Shown piece by piece: positions 6,513 to 13,400 of a stretch of DNA of 14,015 nucleotides. The DNA comes from an uncultured Emticicia sp. (GTDB lineage Bacteria; Bacteroidota; Bacteroidia; Cytophagales; Spirosomataceae): NCBI RefSeq assembly GCF_937903345.1, contig NZ_CALCZQ010000066.1, forward strand, positions 1 through 14,015, read 5' to 3'. The notes under the pieces were generated by a model. That model searched no databases and was not told the DNA's origin. It saw nothing but the letters and a program-made list of their open reading frames with translations. Position 1 is the first letter of the stretch, and each line of letters opens with the position of its first letter. The position numbers were made by a program, and so were the translations under genes.

Positions 6513-8102
6513 TTACTTACAATACTCTGTACCAGATAATTTAAAACTCCAAATTTGCTTATTAATTAAATATTTTTTTTGAACATAGGGCCACGTAACT
6601 CCGCCATCAGTACTACCTCTTAAGTCGTATTCTTCTCCCAATTTTAGGCGGTAAGTCTTTATTTTCTTGTTATTCTTGGTCAAAATTCCCAAATCTCGCC
6701 ATGCATTTTTATCAGGAAAACTAAATTGAACACGCATTTGAGCAGGCAAACTTGCTTCATCTACTACTTTTCCTTGTTGACAAACCACTTTTATATCAAG
6801 TTCAACAGATTTGGGTGTTGGTATCTTACTTACATCTAATATTACACGATTTGCCCCACAAATTGGTAAAACAGGCGATTCTACGATAAAATCTTTACTA
6901 TTGCCTCCATAATAATTATTGTAGTCATACACTCTAAACTTAACATTCTCAGCTACCTTCGGAATAAAATTGATAGAGGTGACTGCACCATTATTAATTG
7001 AAATATAATAGTCTCTAATCAACTGATTATTGCTGGCATCAATTAATTGGCTATAATACACAATATCCAAATCATTGACCTCACTTTTTAGTGTATAAGA
7101 AGGTCCAACTCGACAAATATTTCGCTTCCAGCCAACAATCCAATAGGTTAAATGCGAAACATCAAATGCTACTCCTAATCCTCCTGTCTGAGTACTTTTT
7201 TCAACGGTAAGTTCTCCTTCTTCTTTCCAAACACCAGTATCTGTATCATAGCTAAAGAGAGTTAACTTATCTTTTTCATTAATGTTTTTATTGGTGATTG
7301 GATTTAAAATCGTACTACTGATATCCAAATTAACTTTAATGGGTATACTAAATTTTTTAATAATTTCATGGCTTTTGGTACTCATTTCTATTGATATTGC
7401 CCCAGCAGTTTGAGAAAAATCAAATGGCTCAACTAGAGGTTTATTATCTTTATCAAGTGGGTTGGTTGCTACACCACCTGCTGGCAAGAACCCCTTTGAA
7501 TTTTTACTATTAAAATGGTTGAGTGTTACATCTATTAATCCGTTTACTGCTTCGTTTTTAGCATTCAAGAATACTTCATTATCAGGGACATTCACTTGCA
7601 CCTTTTCGCTACTATTAAATGAAAGTACTTCGAGTTTCTTAGATTTTGATACATCGAGTACAAGCTGGTTGGCATTTGCATTACCGGCCACATTACGTTT
7701 TGTAAAACCAAAATAGAAGCTATAATTATTGATATATGTAAAAGTTACCTCTTTTATAATTTTAGTATAATCCTTTGATTCGGCCACCAGTGTAAACTTT
7801 ATTGGATTACTACTACTTGGCACAAATTCGGGCGATACTGCTAAAATCAACACCCCTTCCTTACTAATTTTAAAATTCTTAGTATTGAGGTTTGTTACAA
7901 TCTTGTCAGCATCTTGACCAACAACTTGAAAGTTTAAATCGGAAGGAAGCTTACCATCATTCGGCAAAGAAAATTGTAACCTGATAGTTGACTTATCAAG
8001 CGGTTCTTTGAAGCCGAGTACAAATCCATCGAGCGGATTTGTGCACATGAGACCCAATAATGATAAATATAATATCACTATGTAGAACTTATTACTATAC
8101 AT
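6513..8102 (-). CDS. Exported protein of unknown function with FAM171/ZU5-like module
   Basis: This 529-aa protein has a hydrophobic N-terminus (residues 3-19) ending LLGLMC, so it is exported. Cys20 could be a lipoprotein site, but Met at -1 is not a standard lipobox, so lipidation is uncertain. The region is beta-rich throughout. Residues about 235-325 (FSIPIKVNL, KDKLTLFSYDTDTGVWKEEG, then VSHLTYWIVGW) resemble the module seen in FAM171-like and ZU5-like surface proteins, where a 'Gly-x-Trp' strand is followed by a 'HxSYW' strand. The C-terminal third has isolated Cys residues (330, and others near the end) and no recognised domain. It follows the beta-barrel gene by 70 bases, with a strong hairpin between. 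Its position within a polysaccharide locus suggests a cell-surface role. No enzymatic motif was seen. The reading frame is intact. Confidence 0.75.
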   Translation of the reverse strand: MYSNKFYIVILYLSLLGLMCTNPLDGFVLGFKEPLDKSTIRLQFSLPNDGKLPSDLNFQVVGQDADKIVTNLNTKNFKISKEGVLILAVSPEFVPSSSNPIKFTLVAESKDYTKIIKEVTFTYINNYSFYFGFTKRNVAGNANANQLVLDVSKSKKLEVLSFNSSEKVQVNVPDNEVFLNAKNEAVNGLIDVTLNHFNSKNSKGFLPAGGVATNPLDKDNKPLVEPFDFSQTAGAISIEMSTKSHEIIKKFSIPIKVNLDISSTILNPITNKNINEKDKLTLFSYDTDTGVWKEEGELTVEKSTQTGGLGVAFDVSHLTYWIVGWKRNICRVGPSYTLKSEVNDLDIVYYSQLIDASNNQLIRDYYISINNGAVTSINFIPKVAENVKFRVYDYNNYYGGNSKDFIVESPVLPICGANRVILDVSKIPTPKSVELDIKVVCQQGKVVDEASLPAQMRVQFSFPDKNAWRDLGILTKNNKKIKTYRLKLGEEYDLRGSTDGGVTWPYVQKKYLINKQIWSFKLSGTEYCK

Positions 8103-8118
8103 AGAAATTATATGTTAC

Positions 8119-8143
8119 AAAACGATAAACCATTTATCGTTTT
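8119..8143. terminator. Perfect 11-bp hairpin between barrel and exported-protein genes
   Basis: AAAACGATAAA (8119-8129) and TTTATCGTTTT (8133-8143) are exact complements around a three-base loop. Read on the minus strand, the hairpin ends in TTTT, like a compact intrinsic terminator. It sits between two genes transcribed in the same direction, so it could be an attenuator that lowers expression of the distal gene, or an mRNA-stabilising 3' end for the barrel gene. Confidence 0.6.
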
Positions 8144-8172
8144 CAAAATTTTATTTAAACAAAGGTTCATTC

Positions 8173-8898
8173 CTACCTCTTTCTTTTATACAAATTATAT
8201 TTTAATTGAAAAGCTAAGTATGGATAATAACTGTATCCACGCATATTGCTTTCAATCTTTTTCATCTCATTGTCGATTGTGGTGGTTTCTAAAAAACCCT
8301 CATAAAGCAAACTTAACTTCGGACTTCCCATGTACGCCACTCCCATATCAAATCCTAAACCTACTCGGTGCTTCATTACAGATCTGCCAAAGCCTACACC
8401 AAAATAAGGACGAATGGCATTCCATTTTATACCGAAATTAATATTACCAAAATCGTCACCAGCAATTTGTAATCCGCCTAAATCTAAACCAGACGCCGAA
8501 CTAAATGCTACTTGATACTGCTGCATCGCATCATAACTAATGCCTCCGCTTAATCGAAAAGCCTTTCTTTTGAAGGGATAATAATCAACCAAACTTCCAA
8601 TGGCTAATGTTTGTATGTTTGGAAAAATATCCAAATTAGTGCCTTTGTCCAATTGTATGTTTTGCGACTTCCCAAAGGAAAAATAACTTGCATTTATTCT
8701 GAGTCCCAATTGGGGATTTTTATTTATCAAAAAACCAAGTTCCGCACCGTATCCCCTACTCGAAAAATTCAATGCCAAACTCATAGGTTTAAAAATATGA
8801 GTCGAATCTTGCACTTTTGCCATTGATAATTTCCATCCAAAAAAAACACAAAAAATTATAAATGTTATCGAAATTGCTGGTGTATTATTCATTGTCAT
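8173..8898 (-). CDS. Predicted outer-membrane beta-barrel protein
   Basis: The 241-aa protein has an N-terminal hydrophobic segment (about 8-27, AISITFIIFCVFFGWKLSMA) that acts as signal peptide. The rest alternates Gly/aromatic-rich strands typical of small barrels: GYGAELGFLI, LGLRINASYFSFG, FRLSGGISYDA, IRPYFGVGFGRS, HRVGLGFDMGVAYMG, PKLSLLYEGF and a closing strand YPYLAFQLKYNLY. The last strand ends aromatic and is followed only by KRKR, roughly as expected for a barrel protein. Two starts are possible, ATG 8898 and ATG 8892 two codons later; neither has a Shine-Dalgarno sequence. It precedes the exported protein gene by 70 bases and probably shares its transcript. It is too small and lacks the periplasmic domain of a Wza-type exporter, so it is not an obvious polysaccharide channel. 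Function unknown. Confidence 0.75.
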   Translation of the reverse strand: MTMNNTPAISITFIIFCVFFGWKLSMAKVQDSTHIFKPMSLALNFSSRGYGAELGFLINKNPQLGLRINASYFSFGKSQNIQLDKGTNLDIFPNIQTLAIGSLVDYYPFKRKAFRLSGGISYDAMQQYQVAFSSASGLDLGGLQIAGDDFGNINFGIKWNAIRPYFGVGFGRSVMKHRVGLGFDMGVAYMGSPKLSLLYEGFLETTTIDNEMKKIESNMRGYSYYPYLAFQLKYNLYKRKR

Positions 8899-9318
8899 AT
8901 ATCACTTTTCAATTGATACAGTTTAATAAATTTGCCTAATCGTAATCAAGAATTCATTAAGCTTCCAATATTAATTGGCAATAAAAAAACATGCCATTAC
9001 TTTGAAAGCATGGAAGAATAATTGTCACCTCTTTTATTAAAGCAACAACCGCAAAAACGATAAGTATATTTATCGCCAAAATTTAATCAATGTGAATCTC
9101 CGAATAAATAAACACATTCACATAATTTATTTATACAACGGTATCATAATTTATCAAACGGTAAACTGATGATTAAATTTTTAAAAAATGATCAATCAGA
9201 TACTAAGAGTTTTCACGACTTTTAAGGCCTTTAAAAGATTGCATTTTTATAATTATGCTAATTTTAAAAATGCATCAAATTTCCTGTACTTGCCAAACTG
9301 CTTGATGCCCAACATTCT
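8899..9318. other. Structured intergenic region upstream of the barrel gene
   Basis: No coding frame is credible. Several inverted repeats are visible: CCAAT-ATTA-ATTGG (8965-8978), CGATAA-GTATAT-TTATCG (9058-9075), ATGTGAAT / ATTCACAT (9090-9097 and 9116-9123), and the gmd-distal hairpin at 9237-9276. There is also a direct repeat ACGGTA around 9138-9167. The promoter of the barrel gene should be here, but I could not find an exact minus-strand consensus; TAATATTG (8966-8973, minus strand) is one mismatch from a -7 box but has no -33 partner. Confidence 0.45.
9237..9276 (-). terminator. Hairpin downstream of gmd
   Basis: TGCATTTTT (9240-9248) and AAAAATGCA (9266-9274) are exact complements, extended by GAT / TC with one bulged T. 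The hairpin starts 42 bases beyond the gmd stop on the minus strand. Only a short A4 (9233-9236) follows in the direction of minus transcription, so termination strength is uncertain. Confidence 0.5.
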
Positions 9319-10383
9319 TTAATTACTAAACAAAGCCACATCTGACTGCATCATATCTTTCACCAAAGCTGGCAAATCATATTTAGGCTCCCAGCCGAGT
9401 TTTGTTTTTGACTTTGTTGGGTCGCCAATTAATAAATCTACCTCGGTTGGCCTGAAATATTTTTGGTCAACCTCGACCACTATCTTTGCAATTGGCACTT
9501 GATACAGCGGATTATGACAAGCCACTACTCTTCCTTTCTCCTCTACTCCTACGCCTTCAAAGCCAATTTCGATACCTACTTCGGAAAAGGCCATTCTTAC
9601 AAACTCTCTTACATGGGTAGTAATTCCTGTTGCAATCACATAATCTTCTGGTACTTCTTGTTGCAAAATCAGCCACATGGCCTCTACATAGTCTTTGGCA
9701 TGACCCCAGTCACGTTGGGCATCCAAATTACCCAAAAAGAGTTTATCTTGTTGCCCAAGTGCAATTTGTGCAGCCGCTCGAGTAATCTTACGAGTTACAA
9801 AGGTTTCTCCACGCAAGGGCGACTCATGATTAAACAAAATACCGTTGACGGCAAACATATTGTATGCCTCACGATAATTGACCGTGATCCAGTAAGCATA
9901 CAATTTTGCTACTGCATAAGGTGAGCGGGGATAAAATGGTGTGGTTTCAGATTGTGGAACGGCCTGCACCAAACCATATAATTCGGAGGTAGATGCTTGG
10001 TATATTTTTGTCTTTTTAGTCAAACCCAATAATCTGACGGCTTCTAAGACTCTCAAAGTGCCGATGCCATCCACTTGAGCAGTATATTCTGGCTCATCGA
10101 AGGAAACCTTTACATGCGACATTGCACCTAAATTATAGATTTCGTCGGGTTGCACTTCTTGTACGATACGAATGATATTGGTAGAATCCGATAGGTCTCC
10201 ATAATGCATCATGAACTTTACATCTTTGTTGTGTAAATCTTCGTAAAGATGATCAATGCGTTGGGTATTTATTAACGAACTACGGCGTTTGATGCCGTGT
10301 ACTTCATAGCCTTTATTCAATAAAAATTCTGCTAAATAGGCTCCATCCTGACCTGTGATTCCAGTTATGAGGGCTTTTTTCAT
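9319..10383 (-). CDS. gmd: GDP-mannose 4,6-dehydratase
   Basis: This enzyme converts GDP-D-mannose to GDP-4-keto-6-deoxy-D-mannose (EC 4.2.1.47) in the cytoplasm, the first step to GDP-L-fucose. The 354-aa protein is an extended short-chain dehydrogenase with the NADP-binding GITGQDG (8-14) and the Gmd signature RRSS (33-36). The active-site stretch STSELYG (131-137) holds Thr132 and Glu134. The catalytic pair is Tyr156 and Lys160 in YPRSPYAVAK, and NHESPLRGETFVTRKI (185-200) is diagnostic of the family. It is slightly shorter than E. coli Gmd but complete. The ATG at 10383 is the family start. It lies 270 bases downstream of fcl, across the heptad repeats, and the next step's enzyme is Fcl, so the two act together. 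The reversed order (fcl before gmd) and the wide gap are less usual. Confidence 0.97.
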   Translation of the reverse strand: MKKALITGITGQDGAYLAEFLLNKGYEVHGIKRRSSLINTQRIDHLYEDLHNKDVKFMMHYGDLSDSTNIIRIVQEVQPDEIYNLGAMSHVKVSFDEPEYTAQVDGIGTLRVLEAVRLLGLTKKTKIYQASTSELYGLVQAVPQSETTPFYPRSPYAVAKLYAYWITVNYREAYNMFAVNGILFNHESPLRGETFVTRKITRAAAQIALGQQDKLFLGNLDAQRDWGHAKDYVEAMWLILQQEVPEDYVIATGITTHVREFVRMAFSEVGIEIGFEGVGVEEKGRVVACHNPLYQVPIAKIVVEVDQKYFRPTEVDLLIGDPTKSKTKLGWEPKYDLPALVKDMMQSDVALFSN

Positions 10384-10653
10384 GGGTAAATGTGTTAATT
10401 TATAAAAAATGTGTATTTATTTCTAGTTAAGTATCGAGACAAAGGACATGAGACATGAGACATGAGACATGAGACATGAGATACGAGATGTTGTGCTCGC
10501 TATCAACATTGATTGAATTTAAATTCGTTGTTTAATATTGTCCTTATAGTTAATCAAAACTTAGGAACGCTAATAACCAATAAACAACTTACCAATAAGC
10601 AGTAACAAGTAACCAATAACCAGTTCACCAGTAACCAATAAGCAGTTTACCAA
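10384..10653. other. fcl-gmd spacer rich in repeats
   Basis: The 270-base spacer carries no coding frame. It holds the GACATGA array (10431-10486), a perfect 12-base palindrome GAATTTAAATTC (10515-10526) and the AACCAAT array (10575-10654). If gmd is read from the upstream operon, the transcript must pass through all of these. No clear internal promoter was found. Confidence 0.7.
10431..10486. repeat. 7-bp tandem repeat array (GACATGA)
   Basis: Five consecutive perfect copies of GACATGA occupy 10445-10479. They are flanked in the same register by degenerate units GTATCGA and GACAAAG (10431-10444) and GATACGA (10480-10486). Eight units in all, ending 48 bases upstream of the gmd start codon. 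Confidence 0.92.
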
Positions 10654-10654
10654 T
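10575..10654. repeat. Degenerate 7-bp tandem repeat array (AA[C/G]CA[A/G]T)
   Basis: About eleven units can be read, mostly 7 bases: AACCAAT occurs three times and TACCAAT once, with AAGCAGT twice, AACCAGT and AACAAGT. Three units are 8 bases long (AAACAACT, TCACCAGT, TTACCAAT). The last ends on the first base of the complemented fcl stop codon, so the array begins exactly where fcl ends. Confidence 0.88.
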
Positions 10655-11595
10655 TATAACCTAAGTGACTCATGATTCTTCAAGAAATCTTGATACGCCA
10701 AAGCAATGCCTTGCTCTAGCTCCATTTGGTGATGCCAACCTAAACCATGTAATCTCGAAACATCCATCAATTTGCGAGGGGTACCATCAGGTTTTGAGCT
10801 ATCCCAAATCAATCCTCCTTCAAAGCCGACAATCTTTTTTACCATTTCAGCCAATGCTTTAATGCTTATATCTGTACCCGTTCCGATATTTACAAAAGCC
10901 TCCTCGTTATAATTTTGCATTAAAAAAACACAGGCATTGGCCAAATCATCTACATACATAAATTCACGCATGGGTGAGCCACTCCCCCATAAATTTACTG
11001 CAGTATCTTGTTTTATTTTAGCCTCGTGAAATTTCCGTAGCATGGCCGGTAAAACGTGTGAATTCTGCAAATCATAATTATCATTGGGGCCATACAGATT
11101 GGTTGGCATCACCGAAATAAAATTACAGCCATATTGGGCACGGTATGCCTCACACATCTTGATACCCGCAATCTTGGCAATGGCATAAGGCTCATTGGTT
11201 GGCTCGAGCAAACCGGTGAGCATTGACTCTTCTTTGAGGGGCTGCGGAGCCATTTTTGGATAAATACACGAAGAACCCAAAAACATTAACTTAGTAACTC
11301 CGTGTAGGTAAGCTCCATGAATGACATTATTTTGAACGGCTAAGTTATCATAAATAAAATCAGCTCGGTAGGTATTATTGGCTACTATACCCCCTACTTT
11401 GGCGGCTGCCAAAAAAACATATGCAGGCTTTTCGGTCTCAAAGAAAGAAAAAACAGCTTGTTGATTTCTCAAATCAAGCTCTTTTGAGGTTCTGAACACC
11501 AAATTAGTAAAGCCTTCTTGCTCCAATTGGCGAGTAATAGCCGAACCTACCATTCCTCGATGCCCAGCTATGTATATTTTTGAATTTTTGTTCAT
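10654..11595 (-). CDS. fcl: GDP-L-fucose synthase
   Basis: This bifunctional 3,5-epimerase/4-reductase converts GDP-4-keto-6-deoxy-D-mannose to GDP-L-fucose with NADPH (EC 1.1.1.271). The 313-aa protein matches the usual length of about 320. It shows the nucleotide-binding GHRGMVG (11-17) and all catalytic residues of the family, offset by one from E. coli Fcl: Ser108 and Cys110 in GSSCIYP, Tyr137 and Lys141 in PYAIAK, and His180 in NSHVLPAM. Its ATG overlaps the stop codon of the upstream GT26 gene as ATGA (11592-11595), so translation is probably coupled. The C-terminus (HESLRL) ends directly at a heptad repeat array. Together with Gmd it supplies GDP-fucose for the surface polysaccharide; no fucosyltransferase is identifiable in the window. 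Confidence 0.97.
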   Translation of the reverse strand: MNKNSKIYIAGHRGMVGSAITRQLEQEGFTNLVFRTSKELDLRNQQAVFSFFETEKPAYVFLAAAKVGGIVANNTYRADFIYDNLAVQNNVIHGAYLHGVTKLMFLGSSCIYPKMAPQPLKEESMLTGLLEPTNEPYAIAKIAGIKMCEAYRAQYGCNFISVMPTNLYGPNDNYDLQNSHVLPAMLRKFHEAKIKQDTAVNLWGSGSPMREFMYVDDLANACVFLMQNYNEEAFVNIGTGTDISIKALAEMVKKIVGFEGGLIWDSSKPDGTPRKLMDVSRLHGLGWHHQMELEQGIALAYQDFLKNHESLRL

Positions 11596-12353
11596 GATGA
11601 TAATCCTTTTGAATTGTCAATTTTAATTCTTTTATATTCTTGAAGAATTAGTTTTGGTAATAACCTAATAAACCCCCAATACCTTGGTACATTCTTTTTG
11701 GGTTCTTCTATTGCTCTATAAAACCATTCTAATTTCATTTTTCGCATCCAATGTGGAGCTCTTTTTACAGAGCCAACCCCTGAATTGAAATTAAAAATAG
11801 CACCAAACCCGAACATTACGCCTTGATCTAAATATGGTAGTAAACGGCCCATAAAAAACTCTTGTTTTGGAGCACCTAAAGAGACCCAAATAATATCAGG
11901 TTTATCTTCATTAATCATATTACCGATACTTTGATAATCAAAATTCTCAACTGTTCTAAATGGTAACTCTTCAAATCGCATTTCTAAGATTCGTAAGTCA
12001 ATTTTAGACATATTTTGTTTAAGTCCTTCTAAAACAGCAGCAGTATTTCCCAAAAAAAAGTGCCTATATTTACATTTATATATATACTCTAGAAACAAAT
12101 CCGCACCAATATATGATGCAAAATTTTCCTTATAGATAAAGCTTAAAATTTTTGATAACATTGAACCATCACAAATATTGACTAGGGCATTATTCACAAC
12201 CGTTAAAAATTCAATGTTTTTATTTGCAACTGTTAAATTATTAGATTCAATAGAACAGACATATCCCTTTGTCTTATCAAATATTGCATTTTCAATAGTC
12301 TCATTAACTCTTTTTTTATCGAACTCCAGTTTGACATTAAAATATACTTTCAT
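11592..12353 (-). CDS. WecG/TagA/CpsF family glycosyltransferase (GT26)
   Basis: This family transfers N-acetylmannosamine, its uronic acid or a related sugar to a lipid-linked acceptor during teichoic acid, ECA or capsule repeat-unit synthesis. Counted from ATG 12353 the protein has 253 aa, the family's normal size. Key stretches are ESNNLTVAN (36-44), ICDGSML with the probable catalytic Asp62, YIGADLF (81-87), HFFLGNTAAVLEGL (98-111), WVSLGAPKQE (156-165), FGFGAIFNFNSG (181-192) and RAPHWMRKMKLEWFYRAIEE then P (198-218). I prefer ATG 12353 (MKVYFNVKLEF) because it aligns with typical family N-termini. ATG 12374 and a GTG at 12389 lie upstream in frame and would add 7 or 12 residues. The 3' end overlaps fcl by four bases. 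The basic, hydrophobic C-terminus fits the membrane-attachment role known for TagA-type enzymes. The sugar transferred is not deducible. Confidence 0.9.
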   Translation of the reverse strand: MKVYFNVKLEFDKKRVNETIENAIFDKTKGYVCSIESNNLTVANKNIEFLTVVNNALVNICDGSMLSKILSFIYKENFASYIGADLFLEYIYKCKYRHFFLGNTAAVLEGLKQNMSKIDLRILEMRFEELPFRTVENFDYQSIGNMINEDKPDIIWVSLGAPKQEFFMGRLLPYLDQGVMFGFGAIFNFNSGVGSVKRAPHWMRKMKLEWFYRAIEEPKKNVPRYWGFIRLLPKLILQEYKRIKIDNSKGLSS

Positions 12354-12389
12354 AACTTTTACAAAATAATGCATTAAGACAAGACACAC

Positions 12390-13400
12390 TTAGTTTTTAC
12401 TAATTTTAATTTCAAAATTAATTTGTTTATTGATCCATTCAAATTGTTCCCTCAAACCATTTTCTAATGACACTACTGGATCCCATCCAAGTAATTCTTT
12501 AGCTTTTGAATAATCAGCACTTCGTGCCTTATCTCCTTCGTGCTTAGTTGTGTCATATATAATTTCAATATTTTTACCAGAAATCTCAACCACTTTTTCA
12601 GCAATTTCTTTAATAGAGGTACATATAAATGGACCAAGCTGAATAGCTCCTTTTTCTAAGCCTTTATCAATAGCAAGAACAATCCCATTTACGACATCAT
12701 CTACATGAATGAATGCTCTTCCTTGCTCTCCACTACCCCAAACAATAAACCCTTCTTTGGGATAATTAATGGCTTTTCTTATCAATGCAGGAATAACCTG
12801 ACTTCTTTCTCCAAAATCACAGGGAGACCCATAGACATTATGGAACATTAAACTACATGTAGGAATTCCCGTTTCTTTCTCCAATAACTCGGTTTCATAT
12901 TGACCCATCAATTTACTCCATCCATATGCTGATTCTGGTAGTGCAGGGTAAAGTTCATCTTCTCTTAATGGAATGACTTCTAAAGAGTTTTGTCTGGTTA
13001 AAGGAAAACTACATGCAGTACCAGCATAAATAAACCCTTTTATCTTCTTTTGTGAACGTCGAACAGAAGAAATTACATTAGAATTGATCAATATATTTTG
13101 TCTGAACAAATCACCCTGGTTATTAAAAACATAATTGATTCCAGCAACAATATCTGCAAGATGAATAACATAGTCGACTTTTTCAACTAAATCGTCGCAA
13201 GCTCCAATAACTGAAAGATCTCTATTAAAAAAATCTTTTTCGATATCTATGACGAAGTCGTCTTCATCATTTTTTAAATATTCAACCTTACCTCTCCACA
13301 AATTATCTACTACTATGACTTTTTTGCCGTTCATTACGAGCTTTTTTACAAGATTAGAACCTATCATTCCAGCTCCACCAGTTACGAGTATTTTATCCAT
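12390..13400 (-). CDS. SDR-family nucleotide-sugar epimerase/dehydratase, specificity unclear
   Basis: This is an extended short-chain dehydrogenase of 336 aa with NAD site GGAGMIG (8-14), Asp32 at the end of strand 2 (favouring NAD over NADP), and the catalytic pair Tyr159/Lys163 in SAYGWSK. The layout most resembles GDP-mannose 3,5-epimerase and GDP-fucose synthase relatives: LADIVAGINYV, then GTACSFP with Cys130 where those enzymes have their epimerase acid/base Cys, then GERSQVIPALIRKA. There, however, Gln201 stands where Fcl has His and the epimerase has Lys. C-terminally, RAFIHVDDVV and the LGWDPVVSLENGL signature are typical of sugar-nucleotide SDRs. Its start overlaps the upstream glycosyltransferase by eight bases, and its stop is 36 bases from the GT26 start. 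It probably makes an activated sugar for this polysaccharide, but the reaction should be left open. Confidence 0.88.
   Translation of the reverse strand: MDKILVTGGAGMIGSNLVKKLVMNGKKVIVVDNLWRGKVEYLKNDEDDFVIDIEKDFFNRDLSVIGACDDLVEKVDYVIHLADIVAGINYVFNNQGDLFRQNILINSNVISSVRRSQKKIKGFIYAGTACSFPLTRQNSLEVIPLREDELYPALPESAYGWSKLMGQYETELLEKETGIPTCSLMFHNVYGSPCDFGERSQVIPALIRKAINYPKEGFIVWGSGEQGRAFIHVDDVVNGIVLAIDKGLEKGAIQLGPFICTSIKEIAEKVVEISGKNIEIIYDTTKHEGDKARSADYSKAKELLGWDPVVSLENGLREQFEWINKQINFEIKISKN

Noticed and set aside
7462..7716. 84-codon open frame on the + strand
   Set aside because: Antisense shadow of the intact exported-protein gene.
8112..8441. 109-codon open frame on the + strand
   Set aside because: It runs antisense through the barrel gene and across the 8119-8143 hairpin; the translation shows no domain or signal.
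9463..9924. 153-codon open frame on the + strand
   Set aside because: It lies entirely antisense to gmd, whose motifs are intact. The translation has no recognisable domain and no start context.
10555..10581. Minus-strand promoter for gmd around CAAAACTT
   Set aside because: The -7 box has one mismatch and the only -33-like sequence is mismatched and too close, so it does not meet the pattern accepted at 2682-2712.
10431..10654. CRISPR array
   Set aside because: The repeats are 7-8 bases, contiguous and without unique spacers, and no cas gene is present.
10665..10862. 65-codon + strand frame
   Set aside because: Antisense to the conserved C-terminal part of fcl.
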